From assembly GCA_028274465.1 (NCBI GenBank), contig CM051458.1:76981253-77045252 (forward strand): a stretch of 64,000 nucleotides of DNA. The letters run 5' to 3'. Shown in pieces: positions 9,485-21,391 of this stretch. The DNA comes from Plantago ovata. Taxonomy: Eukaryota > Streptophyta > Magnoliopsida > Lamiales > Plantaginaceae. The notes under the pieces were generated by a model. The model made no database searches. It was not told the origin of the DNA and worked only from the letters and a program-made list of their open reading frames with translations. Position numbers and translations under genes: made by a program. Positions within the stretch are counted from its first letter, which is position 1. Each line of letters starts with the position of its first letter.

Positions 9485-12400
9485 TTGTGGTATAACTCCA
9501 CGAGTGCTAGTACCACATACAGTTTTCTTTTTTTCAACACATCCATTGCCTGTTTGGGTTTTTCCGGTAACTGGAACCTAAAAAGCCAAAGGAATTTGAG
9601 TTTAATATAAATGGTAAAAGAAGAAAGGAAAAAAAGAAAAGAAAAGATCAAGTCGAACAATAAAAGGAAATTACCTGTGGTATAACTCCACGAGTGCTTG
9701 TACCACATACTGTTTTCTTCTTTTCAACACATCCATTGCCTGTTTGGGTTTTTTCTGTAATTTGAACCTAAAATCCAGAATTTGAGTTGAATATAAAAGG
9801 TAAAAGAAGAAAATAAATCAGGCTAGATTAAAAATAAAATAAAATACCTGTAGTACAAATCCATGAGTGCCAGTATCGGATGGTGGTTTCTTCTTAGAGT
9901 TTTCAACATGTACAGGCTGTTTCTGAGGTTTTTTAGCAGCGAAGCCAGATTTCTCAGTAATGTCAACCTAAAAAAAGAAAAGAAAAGCATGTACCATTAC
10001 ACACTACAGATAGAAGGAAAAATGATCTTATACACACAAAATGTTAAACTAAACTGAACAGAAAATGGAAAATCTGCAACAGATATGTAGTTTTCTGATC
10101 TGAAACGAAAAGGCACAAAACTATAATGTTACATCAACATATAAAATCGAAATCAAATCATATGCTCAAACAATAGTGAAGAAGATCCATGACGAAGCAG
10201 ATTAATTACATCAACTCTCATTTTTTGTTCTTTATTTTTTTCTATTTGATGTTCAAAATGAGATCTGTTTTTATACTCATTAGGTAGTTAACTTAATCAC
10301 TATGCTACTTTAGTGTTTTTTTTTAAAAGTCAGTTTTGACACTTCAGGAGTTAATCCTAGTATTGCATCAACTCTCATTTTTTGTTCTTTATTTTTTTTC
10401 TATTTGATGTTCAAAATGAGATCTGTTTTTATACTCATTAGGTAGTTAACTTAATCACTATGCTACTTTAGTGTTTTTTTTTAAAGTCAGTTTTGACACT
10501 TCAGGAGTTAATCCTAGTATTGCTAGTGTTGGTAAAAGCCACTAGTCTACCATATGACAGCACGTATCTAGTGTAAGCACCAAAGAGAATTACAAGCTAG
10601 CATGGACGTGTTGCACCTTTGTATGGTGCTGGATGCACTACAACAAGAAATGAAATGCATCAAGTAATGATCATACATACATGCATCTTATATAATTTTT
10701 CATGCAGTGATCATTTTCACAATATTAATTTCATCTAAACAAGTTGCAGTACAAAATCATCTAAACATGCAGTACCAAAACTCAAACCATGATTGCTCAG
10801 GTGAACTCAAACCACTTGTCATTTGAACCCAGGTTCAAAATAAGCCATAATTTATATTTTTAGATAAAAAAAAAGAAAAAAAAAAAAGAAAAGAAAAACA
10901 TACCTGTGGTACAAATCCATGAGTGCCAGTACTGGATGGTGGTTTCTTCTTAGAGTTTTCAACATGTACAGGCTGTTGAGGTTTTTTAGCAACGAATCCA
11001 GATTTCTCAGTAATGTCAACCTAAAAAAAGAAAAGAAAAGCATGTACAGGGAGTATATCATCACCTCACAAACACACCAAGGAACCATGGTCTAACTCTG
11101 ATCTCTTTTAAAACTGTAGTAATAACTAGGAAAATTAAATTCAGGAAATACCTGTGAAGTAAAACACTTCGGATCTTGGGTTTTGGTAAAGTTGGTGGTT
11201 TCTATAAGAGAGTGCACCACTTCCCGTACAATTTCTTCAATGACCACACGAAACTCTGACATCAATTCCTCCTTTAAGCCCTCCCGGATTGCATTTGTCA
11301 CATGTGAAACTTGGTCTTCCACAAATTTCTTTTGTTCCTTTACAACATTGAGTTGCTTGGGCGTAGGACCAAAGCCATAAGTCCTCATTTGCCTAGGTTT
11401 CTCTGGCCCTAGAAGCTTAGCCAACGCTTTCTCTTTTGATTGCAACGCCTCTGGATCGGTATTAGCCATTCTAGTAAGTTTTTCCTACAAAATTAAATAC
11501 CAAGTTAAAATACAGGAAAATGTAATCCTTTTTTATCTCAACAGTGCAAGCATATTATCAACGTATTTATCCGAATACTTACAATGAACTTAAATGTTTT
11601 TCTATCAAGGTCCGACTTTGCCAAACCGTAATGCGTTGTCATCCAAAATTCGAACTCATCTGGTTCACCTTCTTCTTTAACAATCTGTTAGAACAAACTC
11701 CAACCAGTTGTAAACAATGTTGGTAAAACAAAAGAAGCCCAATAAAATAAAAACAAACAGCCTTACCTCATCTCTCACAACAGCAAAGCCCTTTCTTCCT
11801 GTTCTATGTGCTACTTTCAGTTTACTCCGATTAGCAGAACCCACAGTACTTGTTTTCTGAAGGATAAACATTAAACAATAAATGGTAGATTTCTAAACAT
11901 AAAAAACATGAATAAGAAAGTTCAATTCTTACATTTCCTTCTTCAGAACTCCAATACTGCACTAAATCTGGCCATTGATCATCCTCTATATCATCGGGGC
12001 AAATAGCTAATCTTTCACCATCCTCTTTGTAGGGAGTATAGTACTTGCGCTTCACAGTGCACTTCCAATTCTTCCATAGTTTACCCAAATTCCTCAAGAA
12101 TGTAGCCTTGTATCGTTCTTCTAGAGCAAAACAGGCCTGGAATTATGTTCATGTATCAGAATATAAACCAAGTTTATAGTTCCAATCTCATAAAGAGAAA
12201 AGTCAGTGGATTACCTTATATTCAATCCAGGTCCTATTCTTAGCATGCACGTCGATGAGCCTCCAATCCAACTTATTAAGCGGAAAAAAGTTGCCAATTT
12301 TTACAGTACGTCCCATTTGACTTTTTAGCTTCTTGGAATATATTCCCACCGCTTGATTAAGCTCATTAATTTCAACCTTCATAGGGTCACCGCCCCATGT

Positions 12401-12661
12401 CTTGAGCAATTTTGCAGGCCCTCGTGTTTTTCTCACACTTTCTTGATTTGGCATAAATTCTGACTGAAGTTCATCATGTTCAAGTGACTGAGATTCTGAC
12501 TCAAGCGACTGAGATTCCGATTCAGGGTAGAGTGGTTGATATTCAGACTCAGAAGCCATATCCTCATCACTTGCAGAAAAATACGAAGAAGGTGATCCAA
12601 TGTGTTGACCACTTGAATGGAACTGGAATTGAGGTTTTGCGATCCGCTTTACAGTAAACAT
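9485..12661 (-). CDS. CACTA accessory protein, Transposase_24 (Ptta/En/Spm) family, nine exons
   Basis: Exons: 12661-12215, 12136-11933, 11856-11767, 11684-11583, 11484-11152, 11020-10904, 9967-9848, 9767-9675 and 9577-9485. Each is a multiple of three, so all introns are phase 0; together they give 533 codons. Diagnostic blocks are TRGPAKLLKTWGGD (exon 1), LRNLGKLWKNWKCTVK and DQWPDLVQYWSSEEGN (exon 2), SANRSKLKVAHRTG (exon 3), and EFEFWMTTHYG then a coiled helical region (exons 4-5). The N-terminus carries an acidic ESESQSLE repeat. Exons 6/7 (39 and 40 codons) and 8/9 (31 each) are near copies. The last donor is weak (CAA/GTAATG); read-through meets a stop about 27 nt later. The family is the second gene of plant CACTA elements. 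Confidence 0.75.
10209..10522. repeat. Tandem duplication, 157-bp unit, two copies
   Basis: CATCAACTCTCATTTTTTGT starts both copies (10209 and 10366); they differ by only a few bases in T runs, so the duplication is recent. It lies in the long intron between exons 6 and 7 of the CACTA accessory gene. Confidence 0.9.
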
Positions 12662-13063
12662 TTTGTATACAAAAACCTATATAACATTGTCATAATTACA
12701 TATAGCACAATAATGAAAACTTTCGATGTCTTATCGAAGCAGCAGCAACCAAAACTTTAGATGACTTTTAAAAATGCAAGAAAAGACAACAACATACAAC
12801 TTTAAACTTTGAATGCATATAATGATCCCATATCAAGATATATCAAGTGGGTGCCTTAAGCAGAACATTATTTTCATGTAGGTAATTTCATTTATATAGC
12901 ATCTAAAAGATTGTCACATCATAAAAACTCAAAACTAGAGGCAAAAGAGTAATCAAATCACCTCTCGGAGGTATCACTATATATCCTCTTGCAATGATTA
13001 TAAACAGCTACAGAGAGGACCTGCAATCAAATTAAAAGCATATTAATTTGAAGCACAATAAAA
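12652..13063. repeat. Direct repeat in CACTA remnant, copy 1
   Basis: It is nearly identical to 15080-15489. On the minus strand it covers about 400 bp immediately upstream of the accessory gene's ATG plus its first bases (ATGTTTACTGT). A partial third echo lies at about 13108-13140. Confidence 0.85.
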
Positions 13064-14508
13064 CCTATCCTTAAAAATGTCTAATTGCTTGCAGCAAGAG
13101 AAAAGTCTTTAGATGACTTTTAATAATGCAAGAAAAGATATAGAAAGCTCATAAATTAATTCAATCGCCATTTCCTTAGGTGTTGCGCTGAGAGAAGGAA
13201 AAAGGGTGTATGCTAATCAAGACTGCTAGCTTTAAAACTTGAGCTGAATGAAGGATACTAACTAGTTATTCTTTATTGTGTTAAGTTATCAGTAAAACCA
13301 CTCACTCCACGGCTCTCAGGATTGATGCAAACAGTCTGTAATTTTATTGAATTTTCTCTCAATGTAACATAATAGGAGAAAAAACAGCCCAGAGAATACA
13401 ACCAAAACGACAAGATTTCTGCAGTAGCATTGTAAGAGTATCAAAAACTCAACATCTCAATTAGACGTGTTTCTATTCCTTGAGTAGAATTCGGTAATTT
13501 GTAAACATTTCCAAAATTCATGAAGCAAAAATTAATTCAATCACCAGAATATTGTAGCCCCACAATTAACAATTGTAGGTCAAAAACTGCATTCTTTAAG
13601 CAACCAAGCATTCTATTCTATGTTCAGAGCACATCTTAGGCAATGGTATAGTAGAAATTAGAAAATGAAATACTTCACTACATAGTAAACGCTACCAAGT
13701 TATATCAACAAATTACATCCAGTTCCGAAACTTGACAGTGTAGTGTTAACTGTTAAGTTATTGAGGGAAATTGGAAGCATTCAAGTCAGCGGTGAGAAGT
13801 AGAAGGGAACCTTCTGATATTTATAAACTATTCGGAAGGACAGTGATTGAAACTTGAAAGTTGCAGATAAAATTAATTAACAATTATGAGGCAGCAGAAA
13901 TCACGAGCAGCTACACGCAATCTAATTCTCTGATTATTCATATCCTAGCAAATTATCCATTCACAATCTGACATTGCTCCTTTCTCAGATATAATATTGC
14001 ATTTTGACGTAAACATAGGCCAGAAACAAATACTGATGGAATGAAATATTCTGTAAAGCCTATACACTAGCAGAGAGCAAACATAGCTTCCAGAAATGCT
14101 AGATACTGAAGAAGAAATCTGAAGGTTATTACTGGTTCCAGAAATACAATTTTGAATCTTACCAGCAGAATTAGAAGGTGATGCCTTCCCAACCACAGGA
14201 TCGACTTAAGAACGTGTTCCTTCCAAAAGAAGTGTTCAGTTTGGCTAGCACTTGAACAACAGGAGTAAGAGACAACGATTTATGTGTACAAGAATAACAA
14301 AAAGACCACAAAAAGACAAAAAATCACTGAAAACCAGCTAAAGATGGCTAAAGAACAGATATTAAATAGCAGCTAATAAATATAATCACAAATACCTAAG
14401 ATACCTTAAACATAGATCAGAGAAAATAATTAAAGAAGAATCATCAAAACTAACATCACTGAAATGTTGAAAAGAGTACGGTGCCGTCAAACTAAACTAA
14501 CAAAAACT

Positions 14509-14991
14509 TCACATGTCACCCTGACGAACTTCTTCATCATCACTATAAAGCATATTTTCCTCCTCATCACTCTCACCCTCATTTTCCTCTTCGATATCGG
14601 TCTGATTTGTTGAGTGTAAATCAGCTGCATCAACTATAGTTCCTTCTACATCAGTCCTGATCCATGTATCATCTCCATCAGAATTGATTGAGGTATCATT
14701 CAGAGATTGAACACCTAATAAAGCAAGCTCTCCATTATCCATAACGTCATCCATCAGACCTTCGGAACTCATATTAATTAAATCACGAGGAGTTGTCTTC
14801 ACTACAACTTGCCACTCTTTTTCTACCGGATCTTGTACATAAAAAACTTGTTGAGCTTGGGAAGCTAAGATGAAAGGTTCATCCGAGGCCCGATTATGCT
14901 TGTACGTATGAGGAAATAATCTGGAATGATGAAGTACCTCTGCCAGCAGCAAATTAGCTTCAATCACCAATAAAAATATCAAGAGCAGCAA
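14509..14991 (-). pseudogene. C-terminal fragment of a CACTA TNP2 transposase
   Basis: The 160-codon frame contains DEPFILASQAQQVFYVQDP and EWQVVVKTTPRDL, the conserved segment near the C-terminus of plant En/Spm (TNP2) transposases, followed by the usual acidic tail (EEENEGESDEEEN). The transposase core with its catalytic acidic residues is absent; upstream DNA is the duplicated promoter-like segment. This is a relic, but it fixes the family and orientation of the element. Confidence 0.75.
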
Positions 14992-15079
14992 AATCAGCAG
15001 TGAAGTTACTTTCCTCTTCCCCTCTCAAAATCCACCTACATTTGAAACCAAATCATAACACAAATCAGCCACAGTATCA

Positions 15080-15489
15080 CAGTAAACATTTTGTATACAA
15101 AAACCTATAAAACATTGCGTCATAATGACATATAGCACAATAATGAAAACTTTCGATGTCTTATCGAAGCAGCAGCAACCAAAAGTTTAGATGACTTTTA
15201 AAAATGCAAGAAAAGACAACATACAACTTTAAACTTTGAATGCATATAATGATCCCATATCAAGATATATCAAGTGGGTGCCTAAAGCAGAACATTATTT
15301 TCATGTAGGTAATTTCATTTATCTAGCATCTAAAAGATTGTCACATCATAAAAACTCAAAACTAGAGGCAAAAGAGTAATCAAATCACCTCTCAGAGGTA
15401 TCACTATATATCCTCTTGCAATGATAATAAACAGCTACAGAGAGGACCTGCAATCAAATTAAAAGCATATTAATTTGAAGCACAATAAA
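15080..15489. repeat. Direct repeat in CACTA remnant, copy 2
   Basis: Copy of 12652-13063, differing by a few substitutions and small indels. It places the same promoter-like sequence upstream of the TNP2 fragment and keeps the ATGTTTACTGT start in a different reading context. Confidence 0.85.
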
Positions 15490-16861
15490 GACAACAACAT
15501 ATACAACCTCTTCTCCAGTTTGTATATTAACTCCTAAAAAAACCAAATAAGCAGCAGTACCGCAGTAAATAAACAATACTAGAAAACCTTCAAATCAAAC
15601 TAGTCAATGTTATAGAACAGTAAATTACCCAAGTAAAGCTCCCCAAAAGATCCACTACCAATTTTTTCCATTAAATTGCTCATGGTGCAAAAGGTATTTC
15701 ATATAAGATAGAGCGATGGGTCACTAGAGAACCTATTCTATTAATGTTTGAAGACTCGAATTTTACTGTATTATAAGTATGACTCTAGAGACTGTACAGT
15801 AGATCAAAACTGGCAGCTAAACGAACACAGTATTATAAACATTTTTCAATCAATGGCTGCAAATCATTGTACTAAACTTGTTTGCTTACTCTGAGATTTT
15901 CTAGTGCTCACTAGAGCCAAGTTACTCGGTGTAAGCACAGCTGCAATCTCTAGAAAATAAACAGCCCAGGTAAGGACAAGATAGACATCAAAGATTCCAG
16001 TACACAAACGTTAAGGACAATAAGTTCTCATCAGCAATTAGGTGGTGCAGATGAAAAAGTTGGTTGGGGCATTTATCTCACATGAGATCCATTCCTTTAT
16101 TGATTTCTCTTATGAACCACATAGAAATTTAAAAGTCAACCATTCTTAAACTTCACCACATGCCTTAGCTTCACCACTTGAACTTCACAAGTCTGTATAA
16201 CTGTAAATGCTCTGGCACCTTTTGTAGGCTTAGCCAATATAAACCTATCATAATTACTTCTACACTCTCAACAACTCCTAAATTAAAAGCAGGCCATTAT
16301 CGAATGAAATCTCACATTATTACTTCCATTTTTTAGATTTAGTTTTTAAGATAAAGCCTCTATTGCAGTAGTAAATGTTAGTAGGTGAAAAAGCGAAGAC
16401 AATTAACTAGCTAGCTTATATCAATAAAGTGATGAAATCTTAAGGAGTACACGCAATCACTAATTAAGAATGTTAACATAACCTAGACTGTTAACCTAAC
16501 CTAAGAAAATCAACACATAAATAATAAGTACATCATGGTACTAAGTACATCATCAATTATATATCAACAGAAACAATCAAATCATGCATAATTGCATACT
16601 ATTACATACTACACCAGCAAAATTGCACAAACAGATATCATAATTGCTTTGATTTCATCAAACCAACACATCAAATCAACAATAAAAAATGTAATGAGCT
16701 GAACAAAAGATAAAAGAACGAAGAAACAATTCATGTCAAAAGAAACGACAGAGGCATCGATCGAGCATAATTTCTAGCAGTGACGATTCCCAATCTATGA
16801 AACAAAATACGCGAGATTCATCTCCGTAACGGTAATTGCAAGAGAAGAAAGTTTGATTTAC

Positions 16862-17250
16862 CTTCAATCGAAGAGATATCGACAGGTGAAGAGGACTGAG
16901 ATAGGTTTCGCCATTGTTGAGAGATCGACAGGTGAAGAGGACGCTAGGGTTTCGATTGCAGAGGATTTGATCGATAAATTTGGGAATTTGAGAACTTTTC
17001 TGTTTTTAGTTTGCAAGTTTTACAAATAAGTCCCCACATTTACTTCTAATTACACAAATGGCGCCGAAGTATTACCCCCACAAAACCTCCGTTTTTAGTT
17101 CAATATTATGACTCTGTTTGTGAGTCACTTTGCTTATCACAAGAGTCATATTTTTACCCTAATTTTTACCTTAATTAAATATCGATGTTAATATGCCTCA
17201 AATATTACGACTCTTTTTAGGGAAAAATACATATATAAACCAATATACAA
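16862..17250 (-). promoter_or_regulatory. CACTA 5' subterminal region and first exon
   Basis: On the minus strand the order is TACGACTC motifs, a GGAGGTTTTGTGGGGGTAA segment, an AAACCCTAG-containing leader, AACAATGGCG at 16914 (a 16-codon frame) and a GAAG/GTAAAT donor at 16862. The element starting at 22299 has the same order, including GGAGGTTTTAGAGTTAGGGG, which marks this as the 5' end of a related element. Confidence 0.5.
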
Positions 17251-17379
17251 CATTGCAAAAACAGCCACCTTCAAAAAACAATTATAAAAAGTTCGCTACA
17301 GTGATTCGCTACAGTAGATTCGGATTTCAAAACTCGCTACAGTAGCTTTAATAAATATTTTGAAATCCGGAAGCTAGTT

Positions 17380-19270
17380 TCAGCCACCGAAACTAGCTGA
17401 AACTAGCAAAAAATGATTGAAACTAGCTGAAATTAGCTAAAAATGTTTGGAAAAAGTTGAAACTAACGGTTAATTTCATATTTTTCCTAAAATTTAACCT
17501 TTAAAATTAGTTTTTTACTTTATAAAATGATTAAATTAACTCTAAAACTTATTTATGCTAAACTAAAAAAAATTAAAAAATATGAAAACTATAATTATAA
17601 AAATATAAATCATTATTTTAAATGAAAAAAATAGTTTTATATTTGTTTCAACACATAAAAACTAGTTTCAGAAGCTAATATTAGACAAAAAGTTAGTTTC
17701 AGAAGTTAGTTTCAAACAAAAGCTATTTTTATAAACTGGTTGAAACTAACTATTAATGCTAGTTTCAACATCATAAAATGTTATTCTCATTAGTTTCAAC
17801 AACAAAAATGCTATTTTCATTAGTTTCAGTATCATAAGTGCTAGTTTCAGCAACAAAAATGCTAGTTTCAGCAACAAAAATGCTAGTTTCAGCAACACAA
17901 ATGCTAGTTTCATCAGTTTCAACAATATAAATCCTAGTCTCAACTAAATGCTAGTTTCAACGACTAACTGCTCTTTTAATTAGTTTAAGCATCATAAGTG
18001 CTAGTTTCAGCCACAAAAATGCTAGTTTCATTAGTTTCGGCAAACACGAATGCTAATTTCATTTGTTTCAAAAATGTTAGTTTCAGCAACACAAATGCTA
18101 GTTTCATTAGATTTAGCATCACAACTGCTAGTTTTAACAACAAAATGCTAGTTTTATTAATTTCAACATCATAAGTGCTAGTTTCAGCAACAAAAATTCT
18201 AGTTTCAACAACACAGATGCTAGTTTTAGTTTCGGCAAACACGAATGCTAGTTTCATTGGTTTCAGTATCACAAGTGAACAAAAAATGCTAGTTTGATTA
18301 GATTCAGCAACACATATGCTAATTTCATTAGTTTTAGCAACACAAATCCTAATTCAACGGCAAAATGCTAGTTTCATTAGTTTTCAGCATCATATATAAT
18401 TGCTAGTTTCAATAGTTTGAGCATCATAAGTGTTGGTTTCAGCAACAAAAACGCTATTTTCATCAACACAAATGCTAGTTTCATTAGTTTCAGCATCATA
18501 AGTGTTAGTTTCAACAACAACAATGCTAGTTTCATTAGTTTCAGCATCATAATTGCTAGTTTCATCTTACAAAAATGCTAGTTTCAGCACACAGATACTC
18601 GTTTCATTAGTTTCGGAAATGCAAATGCTAGTTTCATTAGTTTCAGCATCACAAGTGCTAGTTTCAGCAACACAAAATGCTCGTTTCAGCACACAGATAC
18701 TAGTTTCATTAGTTTCGGCAATGCAAATGCTAGTTTCATTAGTTTCATCATCACAAGTGCTAGTTTCAGCAACACAAAATGCTAGTTTCATTAGTGTCAT
18801 CATCACATGTGCTAGTTTCAGCAACACAAATACTAGTTTCAACACATAAAACCTAGTTTCATAAACTAGTTTCAGACAAAAAGCTAGTTTCAAAAACTAA
18901 CAGAAACTCTATGCAACTAACTGTTAATACTAGTTTCAACATCATAAAATAATAATTTCATTAGTTTCAACAACTAAAATGTTTGTTTTCAATAGTTTCA
19001 GCAATAAAAAAGCTAGTTTCATAAAAACAAATGCTAGTTTCATTAGTTTTAGCATCACAACTGTTAGTTTCACTAGTTTTCAACATCATAAGTGCTAGTT
19101 TCAGCAACACAGATGGTAGTTTCATTAGTTTCGGCAAACACGAATGCTAGTTTCATTAGTTTCAGCATCACAAGTGAACACAAAATGCTAGTTCATTAGA
19201 TTCAACAACACATATGCTAGTTTCATTAGTTTCGACAACACAAATACTGGTTTCATTAGTTTCTGTATAT
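17380..19270. repeat. GCTAGTTTCA minisatellite
   Basis: About 1.9 kb of degenerate tandem units built on GCTAGTTTCA alternating with TTAGTTTCAGCA and CAACACAAAT. Period is about 20-30 bp with larger blocks of about 130 bp (for example 18585-18660 and 18680-18770). At its left edge (17380-17470) the motif appears inverted as GAAACTAGC. Frames through it are repetitive and not real genes. Confidence 0.85.
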
Positions 19271-19699
19271 AAATATTAATTAGGAGATTATTTGGACGTT
19301 GGTTATATTTAAAAAATAGTTAAATATAATTAGTTAGTAATTAATTAACACTAATAAACGTAAAAGACACCATTAGAAATCAGTTTAGCGAGAAATTGAA
19401 GTCCAATTTCATATTCTCTTCCAGATTAGAGAGATTTTAGAGAATGCTTGGTTAGAGTTTAGGGCACCAAAAAAATAGAATGACCTTTTTTGTAAGATGT
19501 ATTTTGGAGACTACTTGATTAGATTCAAGGGCACCAAAAAATAGAATGGCCTTTTTTGTAAGACTACTTGTATTTTAGGGCACCAAAAAAATAGAATGGA
19601 CTTTTTTGTAAGATGTTTTTTAAAATGGTTGTTTTAGCAATTAGGTGCTCTAAAGTGGTTCTTTTATGTAATTTTCTGCTCTTTTTATGAGTCGTTCTT

Positions 19700-19901
19700 A
19701 GTATTATATACCACACTTTTTATGCGTGGCAAAAGACTTTATAGGACGGGCGTTTTGTGCCTATTTCTTTTACCACGGCCTTTTATACCACGCTTTAAAA
19801 GCGTGGTATATAGCAAAAAAGCGTGGTATAAATTTATACCACGCTTTTTTGCTATATACCACGCTTTTAAAGCGTGGTATAAAGCCTTAACTGTTGTAGT
19901 G
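19700..19901. repeat. Cluster of long palindromes ending in a CACTA-like terminus
   Basis: TATACCACGCTTT/AAAGCGTGGTATA repeats in alternating orientation at about 19776-19880 would form several stem-loops. The cluster ends CTGTTGTAGTG at 19901, a CACTA-type terminus reading leftward. The same palindrome stands at 9046-9095. Confidence 0.65.
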
Positions 19902-20250
19902 AAATGCGGCAAATATGTCATCTATAGTTAGAAAAAAAAAGTAGAAAACTTGTCAAAGATAAAATTGATTCATTCCATAATAACCTTTTTTGCTCGGAAG
20001 TAGAAACCAATTGATTAAAAAAAAAAGAGAATGTTATCTCACACCTTTTTCTAAAGTTCACTTTATTCGAATACCTTTTTAAAATGTCATGTTACCACCA
20101 AACTTTTATTTTTTAAGATGCAGTTTATCCAATCTCTAACACCGTTAAATAAAAACGAGTAAGATAAAGAAAACATGCACATGTCCTGAAACCTAATCCT
20201 TAATATCAAATCAAAGATGAACCACTTGCCAAAAAAGAACGAGAGAAACA
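19833..20250. repeat. Direct repeat, copy 2
   Basis: The longer copy of the segment at 9042-9378, same orientation, 10.8 kb away. After GAGAGAAACAAA it continues into unrelated sequence with another short duplication (CAAATTAACCACCCTGC at about 20249 and 20356). Confidence 0.8.
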
Positions 20251-20600
20251 AATTAACCACCCTGCTTTTTTTTAGAAGCGGCAAATCGAGGATCAATAAT
20301 GGTTCCCCATTTACCTCCGAACCCCCGACCTGTTGGTTGGAGGTGAAGGAGCTTTACAAATTAACCACCCTGCTAATCTGCTATAATTTGTGTCGAAACC
20401 GAAAACAGGATCTTCGAACGACAACCACGATATATATATATAATCATCAGCAAAAGATGCCAAGTCAAGTCTGTGTACAGGAGCAAAAACACCGTTTTGC
20501 AGCAGAAAGCAAAACCAACCAGCTAATCTTAAAGACCAGAAAATAGAAATAAAACAAGAGCCGATCAAAAAGCAAAAGTCTGAGCAGCTAAAAAACGAAA

Positions 20601-20750
20601 CTAAGAATGTTCACCAAAATCAAAATCAAAGGGAAGGGAAGTGTATCCCATGGAGAGTATTCTTGAAAGAGTCTCAGAGTGACACAGCTTATGCGCAAGA
20701 CGATCAACATAGCACATGGCAACATCGTTTGCGGGGGAAAGGAAGTGTAA
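20601..20750 (-). pseudogene. C-terminal exon cut by a MITE, unrecognised
   Basis: Minus-strand frame of about 49 residues ending in TAG, containing LSPANDVAMCYVDRLAHKL, SRILSMGYTSL and FDFDFGEHS at the C-terminus. It reads like genuine protein and not low complexity. Upstream the frame runs into CGAAGAGAACAGAGCC, which is the end of the adjacent MITE, so the coding part is truncated at 20750. The family was not recognised. Confidence 0.35.
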
Positions 20751-20990
20751 GGCTCTGTTCTCTTCGTCTGAAAACTCATTATTTTCAGTTCAGTTCAGTT
20801 TTGTTCAGTTCTGTTCAGGTTCATTCAGTTCAGTTCAGTTCTGTTCAGTCTTACTTAGTTATATTTTATACTAAAAATAAATTCAGTTCAGTTCTGTTCA
20901 GTTCTGTTCAGCTTCATTTAGTTCTGTTCAGTTCAGTTCAATTCTGTTCGGTTCATTTAGAAAGGATTTGGTGGTACCATGACATTTTAC
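20751..20990. mobile_element. MITE fragment with TTCAGTTCTG minisatellite
   Basis: It begins GGCTCTGTTCTCTTCGTCTG, related to the left end of the element at 21392, and contains a run of TTCAGTTCAGTTCTG units at 20777-20955. No matching right inverted repeat was found, so the end is approximate. Confidence 0.5.
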
Positions 20991-21082
20991 AAGATATCCA
21001 AGTAAAATGCAATTTTTATAAAAGGTTTCAAAGATTGTTAAAATATTTTATAGTATATTTTCAAACCACCACGTATCAACTA

Positions 21083-21329
21083 CTTTCTCCGTCCACACTA
21101 AAGTTTTCTATTTGGTTTTGTTGAATTTTTTTAGCATCCATTTAATTCCGAATTAATCCTAAATCACATCGGAAAAAAAATTTAAACTTATATTATAAAA
21201 GTGAAAATCTTATGTTTTCATAATATAAGTTTGTTTGGTACAATTTAGGATTAATTTGGAGTTAATTATATTGGAGATTAAAAAAAATCAACTAAACCAA
21301 TTGGGAAACTTTAGTGTGGACGCAGGAAC
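21083..21329. mobile_element. Mariner/Stowaway-like MITE, 247 bp
   Basis: The left end CTTTCTCCGTCCACACTAAA matches the reverse complement of the right end (GTTCCTGCGTCCACACTAAA), and the similarity continues inward for about 45 bp. A TA dinucleotide flanks both ends (21081-21082 and 21330-21331). The interior is an imperfect palindrome with no coding capacity. Confidence 0.8.
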
Positions 21330-21391
21330 TAATAATAAGTTGGGCTTTAGCCTACAAACGGAGCGGGATTGTACTTAATTAATTAAGAGTT

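Larger units (their letters stand above)
9383..17250 (-). mobile_element. CACTA (En/Spm) transposon remnant
   Basis: Read on the minus strand it holds, in the usual CACTA order, a 5' subterminal region with TACGACTC motifs and a UTR with an intron (17250-16862), the C-terminal end of a TNP2 transposase (14991-14509) and a Transposase_24-type second gene (12661-9485). Most of TNP2 and both terminal inverted repeats are missing, so it cannot move by itself. The 5' limit is set by similarity to the element starting at 22299; the 3' limit is where the exon-intron repeats are cut at 9383. Confidence 0.7.

Noticed and set aside
10637..10652. CACTACAACAAGAAA as a CACTA or MITE terminus
   Set aside because: Resembles a TIR but no matching end or target duplication was seen, and it would cut the accessory gene between exons with conserved splice sites.
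14818..14830. CACTACAA-like word in the TNP2 fragment
   Set aside because: It lies within conserved transposase coding sequence; chance match.
17746..18893. Several open frames rich in repeated KLAFVLLKLA or TSICVAET strings
   Set aside because: They are translations of the GCTAGTTTCA minisatellite in several frames and both strands; no start context, splice sites or domain.
20663..21124. 153-codon + strand frame with FSSVLFSSVQ repeats
   Set aside because: It reads through the TTCAGTTCTG minisatellite of a MITE.
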